Assembly: GCA_023653785.1 (NCBI GenBank)
Contig: JAMKCH010041292.1
Span: 51,746 to 115,745, forward strand
DNA: 64,000 bases
Direction of reading: 5' to 3'
DNA from: Ophioderma brevispina
Taxonomy: Eukaryota; Echinodermata; Ophiuroidea; Amphilepidida; Ophiodermatidae
Below, in pieces: positions 35,107 to 46,874 of the stretch (positions are counted from its first letter, which is position 1; every line of letters starts with the position of its first letter). A program made the position numbers and the translations under genes. The notes beneath the pieces are model-generated. The model was not told the origin of the DNA, made no database searches, and saw only the letters and a program-made list of their open reading frames with translations.

Positions 35107-35186
35107 AGCAGTGCTGAAGGTGTCAAACAGTTGTGTGTCATCGTAGAAGTCACCTGTACCAACAATCAAACCTACATCAACATTTC
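35107..35186 (-). CDS. Candidate exon: SEA domain 1, C-terminal half (short, phase conflict)
   Basis: The segment reads TTGNVDVGLIVGTGDFYD, then DTQLFDTFSTA, a clear relative of the second-half SEA exon at 31878-32038. Its acceptor would be caccacag at 35187-35189 and its donor gtaaga at 35101-35106. Two problems are visible. The homologous frame starts with two leftover bases where the upstream exon needs one. The exon is also 80 nt where its paralogue is 161 nt, so it stops before the last strand of the domain. A minisatellite begins directly at its donor side. It may be a damaged exon, a sequence error, or an exon whose remainder lies elsewhere. Confidence 0.5.
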
Positions 35187-35189
35187 CTG

Positions 35190-36618
35190 TGGTGTTTCAC
35201 GAAAACACACACACAAGATTAAAAACTTCTAATGCCTTGCAATGTATGCCTAGAAAAATCCAGATTGTTGGTGTTGAAATAACTTAAATTCAACTAACTT
35301 TCAAGAAAGTAATCCACAAAAATGTGTGAGTTTGAGCAGCTGAAGTCGGCCTCAACGAACTGAATAAGGTTTCTATATCAGCTCTACGCTTATTTTTCTT
35401 AACTTGGTGATCAAAGATACACTCCAAATTAGTTTAACCCCCTTAAAGTATGTCAAGTGCGTCCAGCAATTGTGTTGAGAATGCAGGTTCATCAGACCAA
35501 TGGAACTCTTATCTTTAGGCACGAACAAAGCCAGAAAATCGCTTAAGAGTTTGGGCAGGTGATAAAAAAAATCATGCCGGTGTAAAGAAACGGTTCCCCT
35601 GAGAGATGTCCTAGCTACCATAGCAACATGTCTGGAAAGAACCGTGACCTTGTAGCGAGCCATTTGGGTACAAGTCTGAAACAAATGATGCTACAGCACT
35701 CAATGGGAACACAATAGACAGATGGGTGGTAGACACTTATTCACACGGACGCTGTAATGTAATATATTGACCCTGTACTTCATATAGGCCTGCTTGTAAT
35801 TTGTGACCACTTGCCGGGATAACACTACATATATATATGATGCCTAAACACCTGTACAGAAAAGTCCTGGGTGCAAAGCCATTTTTCTGTTCTTTGAGAC
35901 ATATTCAGTCAGTCATTCGGGGCTAAGCTTAGTACAAAAAGGGAGAGTATTTACTGTAAAACGTGCCGTACTATATAAATTCATCATGTACTAACAAAGT
36001 ATAGGCGAGACAGTCACATTCCAGACTTAACATTTAACAAGCATTTATCTGGATTAATACGATTTAATACAATTTTTAACCCAGCACACAGCCTCAATTT
36101 AAAAACGTCCAGCACAAGATGCTCCAAGTCTAGCGATTTTCAGGCATTTCAAATAGTCCACCAACGATTTTTGATTCTTATGGCACCCAAGTTAATGGTG
36201 TTATGCTACAATGTGAGACCTTGTGCGTCAAAATGATGCAAATTATGACGGACATTGAATATTCCAAAACACTGAAAAGTCCGTAAGTTTAGGGTCCCAT
36301 GCATCCCATAATTCACACAATTATAGCCCAAACTCTCTTTCAATCAACAACACAGCATGTATGCGTGTACATAAAGTGTGCACTTGGGAGAGTCCTAAAT
36401 TGCTAATTTTGTTGTGTTTTCCCGCCATCGTTCTCCACATTTCGGGCATATTTTTGACAAACAAAGTTTAATATGAAAAGTCAACACCCTTGGCTACACC
36501 ATGAATATTTCAGAATATTTACAATGGTCAGAAATTTGAACAATATTGACTCTAAAAACATGGCGAGTTTATGCCAGGTAATATATGTTACTACGTGTCA
36601 GTTGTCGTCAAGTGTTAA
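35190..36618. other. Intron, nothing recognised
   Basis: Part of the intron between the SEA 1 half exons. 35373-35684 has an open minus frame but no recognisable protein. Confidence 0.4.
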
Positions 36619-37035
36619 CAGTGGCGTAACCAGTGGGGCAGGGGGCAGCTGACCCCCTGTGGGAAATCTTTTGCACCCCCCCCCCCCCCGCTCCCTGAAA
36701 AATTGTGAATTTTTGCACATGTGGCAATACATGAAAAAACATTAGACCAAATGCTAACCTAACAAATTGAAATATTGCTCAGGGGCTAATTTAGGGGCAC
36801 ATAATGCACCGTGCGCATTTTGATGTATACAAATATAAGAAAAGGTATTTTTACGCACAGGGACGCTATACTGAGTGGCAACCCCCAGCCGATCTTCAGA
36901 ATTCGGTCCGACCCTGTGAAAAAAAATGTTGGAGAGCCATTGACCAAATCAGGATCCGCCCCTGATGCTTGCCCATGAAAATATTATGTGCCCCCCCCGT
37001 GCCCCCCCTGAAATAAAAAACTGGTTACGCCACTG
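36619..37035. mobile_element. hAT-type MITE
   Basis: The terminal inverted repeats cagtggcgtaaccag and ctggttacgccactg are exact. They are flanked by agtgttaa (36611-36618) and agtgtaaa (37036-37043), an 8-bp target duplication with one mismatch, the length used by hAT transposases. The interior is G/C-rich low complexity without an open frame, so it would depend on a transposase elsewhere. Confidence 0.8.
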
Positions 37036-37129
37036 AGTGTAAAGTGGGGGCACCTTGATTTGTTTTCTCCGATGTGTTTCGGTATGTAAATGATGATGAT
37101 CTCTGAGTAAATGAATTGGTTTATCTAAC

Positions 37130-38206
37130 GGTCGCAGCCGAGATGCAGTTCACCATGTAGCGCCAAATGTCCCTGTTTGTCATTAAGTTGGGGATGTTAG
37201 ATGGATCCTGTTGGAAGTCTTGAGCAATCACATCAATGTAGTTAAAGGGGCGACGACCCCTTTTTTGGCACGGTAACTTCCAACATGTGACATCTGAGAC
37301 TACTTGATCAATCGCACGATGACAGTGACCAGCAAATCATGCACGTCGTTGGGCAACAGAAGATGAAATTGGAGGGATATCTCCATATATCTGTGCTTTG
37401 TCTTGTGCTCACGCCATGATATGTTTTGAACTCGCATAAGAAGCTTGGTGTAGGTGCCATCCAGTCTATCCTGTAGCTCTTTCTTCATGGTACAGGTCTC
37501 AGATCCATATAACAGTATACTCTCTACACAGGCTCTAACGAATTTCAGCTTGGTTGAATTGGAGATACCAGATTGCCATAAGTGGTGCAGTTTATTGCAG
37601 GCATTCCAAGCTTGTCCTCTCATGACAGGAAGTCTTTCTTGATGTCGGCAACATAGGATCCTAAATACTTGAAGTCCTTGACATCGTTGAGTTGGCTACA
37701 ATCTGTAGTGCAGATAGGTTGATGATCATCTTCCTCATTGACAGTCATATATTCCGTCTTCTGGCATTTAGATGTAGGCCAACTTTGTCTGCCTCATTCT
37801 CGAGTGCTGTTAGTAGATCTTGTGCACTACATATCAGATCAGCTGTTAGAGCTAGATCATCTGCGTAGTCAGGTCTGTGAGATACTGACTTTGGTGACGT
37901 CTAGAACGCTTGGGTTTGATGGCGAGTCCTTTGTCGTTCATGATGTCAAGACTCTGTCTGAGAATGTAATCAACTACGACTACAAAGAGATAGGGAGCAA
38001 GCGTATCTCCGTGGAGGATTCCAGTTGTTGTTAGGACCTCCTTTGTGCGCCCATCCATAGTCTGCACAAAGCTATATGGGTTACCATATATGATGATGGC
38101 AATTGCCTTGACAGTCTCATCTGGGAAACCGTAGTTGGCGGGAATATACAGCATTACATCCCTGTTTACACTGTCAAAAAGCCTTGGACAAAAATCTACA
38201 AACACA
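37130..38206 (-). pseudogene. Non-LTR retrotransposon reverse transcriptase fragment, frameshifted
   Basis: On the minus strand 38205-37852 reads FDSVNRDVML, then TTGILHGDTLAPYLFVVVVD, then YILRQSLDIMNDKG, matching the reverse transcriptase core of LINE-type elements (F-D-S-V, G-x-L-x-G-D-x-L-A-P). After a frameshift near 37865 it reads DYADDLALTADLI, the catalytic Y-A-D-D box. Further on (37300-37623) comes LLYGSETCTMKKELQDRLD, the region after the reverse transcriptase. The endonuclease part is missing, so this is a 5'-truncated, inactive copy inserted in the SEA 1 intron. Confidence 0.82.
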
Positions 38207-38685
38207 ATTGTTTTAATATGATGGCAATTCCAATGAAATATCCCTTTGTTAATATTAACAGTTTTTGCTTATCACACAAACAAAATTGACGTTAATTGTC
38301 AAGAAGTCCAATGAAAATTTATATTGATTCAATGGATGACCGCAGTTTTTGAAAATCAATCTTGGAACACTTGCATGGGTGAAAGCAGCCCTTTCAGAGG
38401 ATGCAATGTTAATATGACTCCCAGGCTCCCCGTTGCTTGATTGGAGAAAGGAGGAGGAGGAGGTGGTAAACTTAAATAAATAGTGGTAGTGTTCCAAGTG
38501 TTTCCGAAGGTTGTGGTTTACATCCAAATCGGTAAAATGGCTTACCACTGCTTACAGATTATTGTGATTATCTCCAAACGTTGTGAACCGTTTGGTCTAT
38601 TTTTTCCAAGGAAGGTCAGACATCTAATCTATAAAATGTTTAAATATTAACAATAACACTACTAACACTAACACATCTCAGATGT
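38207..38685. other. Intron, nothing recognised
   Basis: Short stretch between retroelement fragments. A (gga)n run lies near 38450-38465. No protein recognised. Confidence 0.4.
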
Positions 38686-38860
38686 TGTTCACCATGTAGC
38701 GTTAAATGTCACTGTCCGTCATTATAAGAGGGGATGTCAGATGGATCTCTCAAGCAATCACATCAATATAGTTAAAGGGGAGATGACCACTGTTTTGGTA
38801 ATAACCTCCAACTTCTGACGCCTGAGACTACTTGATCAATCTCCCGATGACCGGGCAAAT
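38686..38860 (-). pseudogene. Second, shorter copy of the non-LTR element 3' end
   Basis: The segment with atgttgttcaccatgtagcg, ggatgtcagatggatc and gactacttgatcaatc matches 37140-37330 of the neighbouring element with deletions. It is a 3' terminal fragment only. Confidence 0.6.
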
Positions 38861-39319
38861 CATGCTCGGCTCTACTTACACAAAATATCTTGAATTTGAA
38901 AAATAATCTTGTTTAATTGGAAGAGGAATTAACTTCAGATGACAATATCATCCACTCAAAAAAAAAAAAGAAAGATGAAACAACCAAAAACAAGCTCATT
39001 TTTTATGTTTACATAATCTTTTTGAAGCAGTTTGTTAGACAACTGTCTTAAACTGTCCTTGGGCGATATGCTGTCTTTAATAAAAAAAATCAATACTATA
39101 GGGCTATAGTACTTTATTCTGTAAATTAGGGTTACAGGCTGTCTCTAAGATTAATACATATTAATTAGCTTGTGGGGATTTTTTAAAACGTCCCCACAAA
39201 GAGAAAAACGTCCCCATAAGGCTCTAAAATGTCCCCATAAGACACTGTATATCCATTAACACACAGACAGACAGGCAGGTTTCTTTGTAAGTGCAATTTC
39301 ATAAAAAATTGCAACGATG
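38861..39319. other. Intron, nothing recognised
   Basis: Contains three tandem cgtccccacaa/cgtccccataag phrases near 39185-39245. No exon seen. Confidence 0.4.
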
Positions 39320-39470
39320 TTGCCTATACTGCCATCAGGAAATCATCCCAATCATTTTGTTCTAACTAGGTTGGCATTCCCCATAACAGCTACCTGAATA
39401 TCGCTTAGACCGACACACCAAGTGAGATAAAGTGCCATGCACAGCTGCAGCGGGGCTCCAACTCACAACC
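39320..39470 (-). repeat. SINE copy in reverse orientation
   Basis: It carries the inverse of the neighbouring SINE body and head (ctgccatcaggaaatcatcc, gctacctgaatatcgctt, gcggggctccaactcac). Together with 39475-39795 it forms a head-to-head pair. Confidence 0.65.
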
Positions 39471-39474
39471 TATA

Positions 39475-39795
39475 GAGGGCACATGTGGTCCAGTGGATAA
39501 GACGGCCGACTCATGATCTGAAGGTTGTGGGTTCGAGCCCCGCTGTGGCCAATGTGTTGTGCACTTGGGCAAGGCACTTTACCGCACTTGCTTCGTCGAC
39601 CCAAGTGATATTCGGGTAGCTGTTAGGGGGAATATTGCAATCTAAGTGCTGATAGGATTGCGCGCTTGGCCGGCTGCTGACCTAGGTGAAGCGAAATGAT
39701 TGTGACGATTTCCTGATGGCAGCGTAATAATAATTGGCAACAGCGCTTTGCCTACTTGTGTAAAAAGTGCTATATAAATCTCATTATTATTATTA
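39475..39795 (+). repeat. tRNA-derived SINE, best-preserved copy
   Basis: The head has an A box (tggtccagtggataagac) and a B box (ggttcgagccc). The body includes gatattcgggtagctgtta, gaagcgaaatgattgtgacg and gcgtaataataattgg, and the 3' end reads gctatataaatctcatt followed by (att)n. This is the reference copy for the fragments at 10110, 19000 and 39320. Confidence 0.82.
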
Positions 39796-39974
39796 TTAGA
39801 TCATGAGTCAGTCATCATATATAATGGACCACAAATGGCAAATACAAAAATTAGTTGGAGAAGTTTGTTTCCCACTATCCATCATTCCATTGTACAGCAC
39901 ATTATATTAACAATAAAGATTAATTGAAAGACTGTTTCCTAACAAGTACATGTGACCTAGAAATAGGAACTCAC

Positions 39975-40143
39975 ACAAAATCCAAAATAGTAACAAACTG
40001 TTCTCCTGGTGTGTTGTCAAACAAAGTTTCCAAGGCTGCAACGATTTGCTGAGCTAGCTGTGTATAAGCCTCTGAATTAGGGTTGCTTAGGGCTGCTGTG
40101 AAATTCGTATCTGACAGAGTGATGGCTGAGTGGAAAAATTGCA
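39975..40143 (-). CDS. Exon: SEA domain 1, N-terminal half
   Basis: This 169-nt exon runs from phase 1 to phase 2, with acceptor ttttttttcag and donor gtgagt. It reads FFHSAITLSDTNFTAALSNP, then NSEAYTQLAQQIVAALETLF, and ends GEQFVTILDF. It aligns along its whole length with the SEA exon at 32487-32655, including the N-P-N-S-x-x-Y core, with identical size. It is the first domain exon after the linker array, and the nearest mini-exon (41259-41330) joins to it in frame. Confidence 0.85.
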
Positions 40144-41258
40144 CTGAAAAAAAAATAAGAATTTGCTGTAACAGTTTGCTGAGCTATTTGGCATATGCCT
40201 CTAAATTAAGAGTTAGTTATAGTTCATGTGAAGGGGACATAAAGGCCTGCTACATAATGCTACAAGTTTCCTTGTTTTATATAATCCATGTCTATATTTT
40301 AAAATGCAGTCAGCACAGTTGAGTCCAGATGAAATCAGCTAAAACTAATTAAAATTCAGTTGAACAGTGTTCATTTTCTATATCAAAACCAGTTGGACAC
40401 CATTAAACATGTTAAATCCATATCACCGTGTTCAGTTTGATTTCTAAAATGTAAAATTGTCAGATACAGATGATTTATCCACTCAGGTCAATCAGCTAAT
40501 CTCATCTGCCACAGACAAGGGTGGTCCCATCATGATATGAAGCCTACTGCCCATTTGCCCTGCAAATCCTTCTAAAGTCTATGTCATAAATTCAACAGAG
40601 CAGAAAAAGTGACTTGGTTACATTATGCTGGTTACCTGCTGGAAAACTGCATGACTTCCAAAATTTAACTTTGCTCTGATATGATTACAGATGGGTGATC
40701 TCTTTTCTCACTCACATGGAAGCATATCACCAAACACATCTGATTACAAATTATAGGCTAAATCGGCCTAGCCGTTAGCTCCGTTTGAACAGTAGAAGCA
40801 AAAATGTGTACCAAAATTGGCCCATAGGATGGTGTGTGTCAATGTGGTTACCCACTATCATAACATCGTTAGAAAACGTCTTCTGATACCAAAATCTAAA
40901 CTTTTCGGGGAGGGGGGGGGGGTTCTTGATTGGGTTACCCACCTTCAAATTATGAGGTTTTAAAGGATTTGCCAGAGGAATATGTTCCTTTTTTGAGTTA
41001 TATGCTGATAACGTCACCTTACAGATGAGCTACGGAACTGAACAAATAAATTTGCTGTATCTATCTTCCCAGGTTTAAAATCAAACTGAACCCAGTAATC
41101 TGGATTGAACTTAAATTTAACATTGCCTAACTGTTTTTCATGTCAAAACTGTTCACCTACATTTGATCTGATTACAGTGGATTTACACTGATTTCAAATG
41201 TGCTTATTACTAGGTTTGAAATGTAGACATTGACATTGTATGCCATCCTAGGTTATAC
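40144..41258. other. Intron between linker mini-exon 1 and SEA 1
   Basis: AT-rich. The part from about 41040 belongs to the repeated mini-exon flank. A short G-run lies at 40909-40922. No additional exon recognised. Confidence 0.45.
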
Positions 41259-41330
41259 CTGTTCCACCACCACCATCTTCTCCACCATCATTTCCTCCAT
41301 CACCATCTCCACTGCCACCAGTATCAGATC
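41259..41330 (-). CDS. Gly/Asp linker mini-exon 1 (nearest to SEA 1), intact
   Basis: This 72-nt exon, phase 1 to phase 1, has acceptor tttacag and donor gtataac. It encodes 24 residues beginning GSDTGGSGDGDGGNDGG and ending GGGGT. It is the longest intact member of the array. The reading is entirely Gly, Asp, Ser, Thr, Asn and Glu, giving a flexible, acidic, extracellular linker. The intron flanks (about 41040-41258 and 41331-41450) are shared with other array members. Confidence 0.8.
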
Positions 41331-44099
41331 CTGTAAATGAAATGTACATGATGTATGGTGAATGTGTATTAAGGACACATGTTATGTGTCACGCACTCTC
41401 GATGTTGTTTAGAACAAGGTGTTCTTTCATCCTGGGTAAAAAAAGTTTAAATTAGTGTTCAATTTGTACATGAAATGCAGGCCAAGTTAAACTTAAAGGG
41501 ACATAATGGCATGATAAAATATTCAGGGATAGTAAAAAGGACCCTTACTGAAATCACTTCCACAAATTTGAAAACAATTTGAATGTTTACAATCTGTAAA
41601 AACATTAAAAACAGCAGTTCTTGGCAATTCCTGTCACAGAAAATCAAGGCGTTCACATCCCTGCCAGAATTTACAGTGTATCTAGCATGTTTCTTGACAC
41701 AATTCAAAAGCATTCAGACACCGATTAAGACATTGTAGTAAGATATTGATCTGCCAAGTGAAAGGTGTATTAGCCGGAATTACTGTCTGTTCAATTAACT
41801 TAGATGTCTGTTTTTTTTATTAATTGTTTCAAAAAATATGCACATTCGAAATAAATCACAAAAAGAAAGTTGTTTGGTATCCTTGAAACCAAGACGTTTT
41901 TTGCATGATAAAAGGAATGGGACATTTTAAACCTTCAAAATCTATTGAAATCTGGGTATTTTACCCACGTTTTGAAAATGAGTGAACAAAGGTTTTGTGG
42001 AAGGTTCCATTGACTCCTCTTTTTAGGTAGTAAACATTGTCGTCGTCGGATATTATTCACGATCAGTATTGTCCGCCACTGGTATGAAATGAATAATACC
42101 AACTTTGTTCAAAAGGATCAAATCCGAACCGTTGTTTGCAATAAAAGCGAGATATCCACGGTTTCACACGGCATTAACTTGATTGGAGGGCAAAGTATCC
42201 GTATTTCAATGATGCATTTATATGCCCATGCATTAATGCACATGCAAACACCTGAAATCAAAGTAAGGTCCGTGAATCAATAATTGTTCTTATAAACATG
42301 CTTTTGAAGCACCGCTAGTTCGTGAATGGGTCTGTCATCAAAGTTTCAGAGTCAAAAGTCAATATTCACCTGGACCCAGTTTGTTGTCGTTTGTCAATGA
42401 AAATCAATGTAAATTGAATAAAAATCCAAAGAAGAATATGTTTTAAAGTTTGAACCCAATGACCTTGTTGGGTCCAATGATAAATAACAACTTTTCTTTC
42501 GTAATTTTTTTCGAAAGCATATTAGTCGGGTATGTATGGTACACCCCCGTGTACCCCCACAGAACTTACCCACACCACCTTTTTAGGTGCCTTTTAGGGT
42601 CCTAAAACACTTTTGGGATGTTAACAGTGAAAAAATCCCGATGCTCTCGAGATATCCAAGATGGCCGCCATGATGGCTACCAAAATTGGTCAAAATTGAA
42701 AAAAGTCATATATCAGCTAAGTAATACCAATAAACAACAACAACAAAAATGGTTAGTTATATGTTTGTAACCCTCCCAAATTTTTGGTGTTCTTGTTTTG
42801 CTATAACACTTCAAATCCAATATGGCGGCCAATATGGCTGCCAAAAGTAGTGAAATGTGAGAAAACTCAAATATTATCCAAAAATTTTGATGAAAGAATA
42901 AATGAGATGACCAGATATGTTTTAATCCATAGAAACTAATTGAAAGCATACTCGTGTTCTGTTTCAATGCACTAAGTTCAAGATGGCCAGCAAAATGGTC
43001 TAATTTCAGAGGAAAAGTATGCATACTGCTGAAAAACAAGTGGTTAAAATGATTAACATAATCATTCTTTAATTGGATTTCCACCGCTTACACACACACA
43101 CTGCGTATAAATAATACACTTCGATGGCAATACGGGTCCTTCAACCAACGGGTTTCGATTAAGCCATACATCGTGTTCCAAAACATGTTTTGTAGGAGGC
43201 GGCATATCCTGAATCTGGCCTATTCCAATGCGCTGTCCTGTAATTTACACTGCTGGGCGGAAGCAGACGAACACCACTTGGTTTATAAAAAATAAAAAGA
43301 AATACCATTTTGTTATAAATCTGGAAGTATCACAAATAAAGCAAAGTATAACCTATAGACATATAGCGATATATAGCGAGCCCACCGCTATAAAACACCG
43401 CACACTTGTAGAAAGAATTACCCAATTCGATGGCAATACGGGTCCTTCTAACCCAACTGGCTCGATAAAGCCCCCACATCGTGTCCAACCAGGGGGTCTG
43501 TAGTAGGGGGTATATTTGAATAGGCACATCTGGGCCTACTCATTGCACGTCCTGTAATGTGCACACCTGTTGTGAGGAAGCAGAGGGACATGCTAAATGG
43601 TGGAAATTAGAGAGCTCCAATGGGTGACGATCATTCAACCACTTCTTAGCATGATAGCCATTACGTTATAAATTCCTGACCTGGGAGCATATCCATAGAG
43701 GAAGCATGCAAATTTTTCTCATCTATTACTCATCAACTACTTCAAAACACTCCTGATAACTTCAGATGTACCTATTCAGGACACATACCCACTTCCTAAA
43801 GACCTTGGTTGGACACGATGTGCAGACTTTATGGAGCCGTTTGGTCAGAAGGGCCCGTATTGCCATCACGTCTTGCAGAATCTTGGCTGAAGTCAATTGA
43901 GAGGAAATGTCACATGAGGAAGTTATTGGTGTGGATGAAGATGATCCAATCATGGCAGCTTATATAAGCTTGTTTCTTGCCTAAGCTGATCTTGTCCACA
44001 CGGGGCCCGCGTCTGGCTTGTTTTGGTCTCCCGACTTTTGTTTAGGGGTGGGGTCAGGAAGAAAATTGTCCTTCATGTATTCGTGTCGGCCTTGAGTGC

Positions 44100-44830
44100 C
44101 AGTCGCTATGGCGGCACTAGGTGATCAGTGCTTCTTAGCCAATCAGGCTTCGCGTTCTTCAGGTTTCGGCACATCTTGTTCGGCAGAGAGCAAGCCAGTG
44201 TGGGACGTGAGAAATTTCCATCCCACCCACCAATGCTGATTCTGGGGGTAGGGTGGGTGTGGACCCTTCTCTTCTTGCAGTATGAGGCAGCAGTAAACAT
44301 GTTGTAAGAGTCGGACGGAGGAGCGAACTCGCTGTTGATTGGTGGGGGTTTGAGAGATCTATGTCCACTGGTGGACGAAAGTAGGGCAATCAATTTGTGA
44401 TGGAGACCACATTGGCAGGCTGGCGATGGCCGGAGCCCCATCGGTGCATAATTGCTATTGAAGCGACCGACTCCTGTGCGAATCCGGTTGAAGGTGACCC
44501 ATTCCCTGTGTGGGAGATGCTGCAGGTGGTAGTTCTGTCTCAGGTGTAATAGAGAGTTGATCTGGTCTTGGGTTATCAAAGCAGTGCACCATGTCTGTAA
44601 GATGTGAATGGGGAACTAGAGAGTTTAGCGGCGTGTCGCCAGAAAGGTCGGCGAGAGCGCACTTGCGCAGTCTCTGTCTACCGAGGTGGGGTGTGTGATT
44701 CTTTGACGTTTTATGCAGGGGCCCCTGAAGGCGCCAAATTCTACTCTGGGGTTGTAGTTTGCCAGAGCGAGTGGAGGGCAGGCAGGGCGGGTACCCTGTG
44801 GCTGGAAGTGATGCCACTCGCACAACGTTG
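44100..44830 (-). pseudogene. C-terminal fragment of a non-LTR retrotransposon protein
   Basis: The minus frame at 44106-44579 reads EWVTFNRIRTGVGRFNSN, then YAPMGLRPSPACQCG, the R-x-R-x-G-x-x-R-x-x-x-x-x-x-x-x-G-L-x-x-x-P-x-C-x-C-G pattern of the region after the reverse transcriptase in LINE-type elements. A neighbouring frame (44455-44823) continues N-terminally (PLHKTSKNHTPHLGRQRLR) after a frameshift. The reverse transcriptase itself is missing. Base composition is richer in G/C than the surrounding foldback arms, as expected of captured DNA. Confidence 0.65.
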
Positions 44831-46115
44831 CACAGTAATAGTCAGCGTGGGAACTCGAGGTTGGAACATCTTAAGGTGGTTTTTGTGGCAAAATGGCGTA
44901 GTATTCGCAATAATTTTTGGCATATGGTTGGGTGTGTTTGAGGCAGATCCATATACGAGGGAGTTGGCTTTGGAGCTGTTTGAGTCATAGGAACTTAGTG
45001 AAATAGAATATGAAGTCCTAAGCCGTGGGTGTTTTGTGTTGTTTAACTCCGCTTGCATGGGAATTAGTTGCGATGCGTAGAAATTTAAGGAAATTGTTGT
45101 GGTTTGTGATGGAATCAATGCGTGAGCGTGTGAATTGTGCCCTTGTACGTTATGATGAATAATAGTTCGTATTATTTGTGGTATCGTAGAGATGGGCGGT
45201 GGCCTCTTGTGTCTGTGAGGCCATTGGCGTTCACTGTTTGTGATTGTATATACTTGCTCTCTAGCCGTCCACTGATAATTTTCCTTTGCTGTGGAGTGCA
45301 CCACCACATTTTTTAGGTTTGAGTCAAGGGCCTTCTGTCAGTCTGTGGCCAGAATCGGCTCTTCCGATCTTGTTGACCTATGACCCGCCACTAAACTCAC
45401 ATGTAAAGTGGCAGCAGACAATCGCTCTTACAAGCCTCTATGTAGATTTTTTGAGATTACTCCAGATTTATAACCAAAGTGGTATTTCGTTTTATTTACA
45501 CTGACAAGCGTGTGTTAAAGCGATGGACAATCGCATAAATAAAAAGTTTATATAGGTATCATTTTTGTTGATTGAGATATCTCTAGATTTTAGAACTAAA
45601 AATGGTATTCTTTTTATTTATACACAACAGTAGTGTGTCTCACAACACAAGGTGCAATTACAGGACTCAGTGCAATGAATAGACCGTCTTCAATAGCCAG
45701 CCATGTTGGTGGACAGATAGACGAATTCCAGTACTACATACTTAAGTCAATTGATCCCTGTGCAATCGTAAACATGGATCGTTGACAGTGAATGTATTGT
45801 TGTACGGAAGGTAACATCTGTCCACCAAAAGTATGGTGGCTGAAGTCATATTGAATACCGGAATAGAGTCATCTCATTCCGGATATACCGCCTACTACAG
45901 AACATGGTGGAACGATGTGGAGACTATCGAACCAGTTTGGCTAAAAGGACCCGTATTGCCATTGAAATTGTATGTCATATTACCAAGTGGTTGTGTGTGG
46001 TAAAGCCGGTGGAAAAAATCCATAAATATGGAGTACGTTATGATTTACCACAAGTATTTTCAGCCAATAATGCATGATTTTTCATCGAAAATTAGACCAT
46101 TTTGCTGGACATCTT

Positions 46116-46874
46116 GGGCCGTATTCTCAAACGATGTTTAAATAAACGGTGGTGTTTGGTTAGGCCTAAAAGTGGTTAGCCTAAATGAATGTTAAAAAAA
46201 CCGCAGGCTAAAATTTTTAACCAAGTGTTTAGCAACCACTGTATTCAACGCCGTAGAGATCATCCACGGCACTGTGACTATTCTTCTTCGCCTATATCAT
46301 ACGTTGTGCGTGAACAATATTTAATGCCAGACAATGCCTTCCGTAAAGTTGTAAATGCAACGCAAGAAGCCCACGCGTAAATTTCAAGAATGTCGCGTAA
46401 TGCAAGGAGCTTTGCATTTTTTGAATGATGTAGACAAAAGCCCAGGCCTATTTCAAAACTGTTTTATTGTGTTGTGCGCGCTGCACTGGCTATCATTCAA
46501 TACTATAAAAGATAAACACGAGCATGAATAGAAGGCAAAAGGAAAAGGGACGAGAAGAAAGAAATGGGACTCGGAAAAAAAGAAAGATTAATGAGGAAAT
46601 AAGGAGGGTTAAATGGTCTAACACGAGTATCATATAGGATGAAAATATCAGGAATTTGATGAAAACGTGAAGTTAAACCCGCCTTAAACTACCCCCGGAC
46701 CAAGTCTAAGTTTAACAAACGTTTTAGGCATTTGTTTTTTAACGTGTCGCCTAAATTTTAAACAGCGTTTAAAAGTTAACCATGCTTTGAGAATTGCGTT
46801 TTCTTTTTTAGCAAGCGGTTATATTGCGATTTAACCGGTGATTAGCGTTAACACATCGTTTTGAGAATCGGGCC
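46116..46874. repeat. MITE inside the right arm of the foldback
   Basis: gggccgtattctcaaacgat at the left pairs with atcgttttgagaatcgggcc at the right. Inner sequences such as aaacggtggt and gttagcctaaa also have inverse partners. It splits the foldback arm, so it inserted later. No open frame of note. Confidence 0.65.

Noticed and set aside
39475..39560. Possible tRNA gene with good A and B boxes
   Set aside because: The tRNA-like head continues into a repeated SINE body and an (att)n end, and related copies lie elsewhere in the window.
44741..45307. 188-codon minus frame as a gene
   Set aside because: It has no recognisable domain and odd composition, lies inside a foldback element beside a retroelement fragment, and overlaps the adapter-like match near its upstream end.
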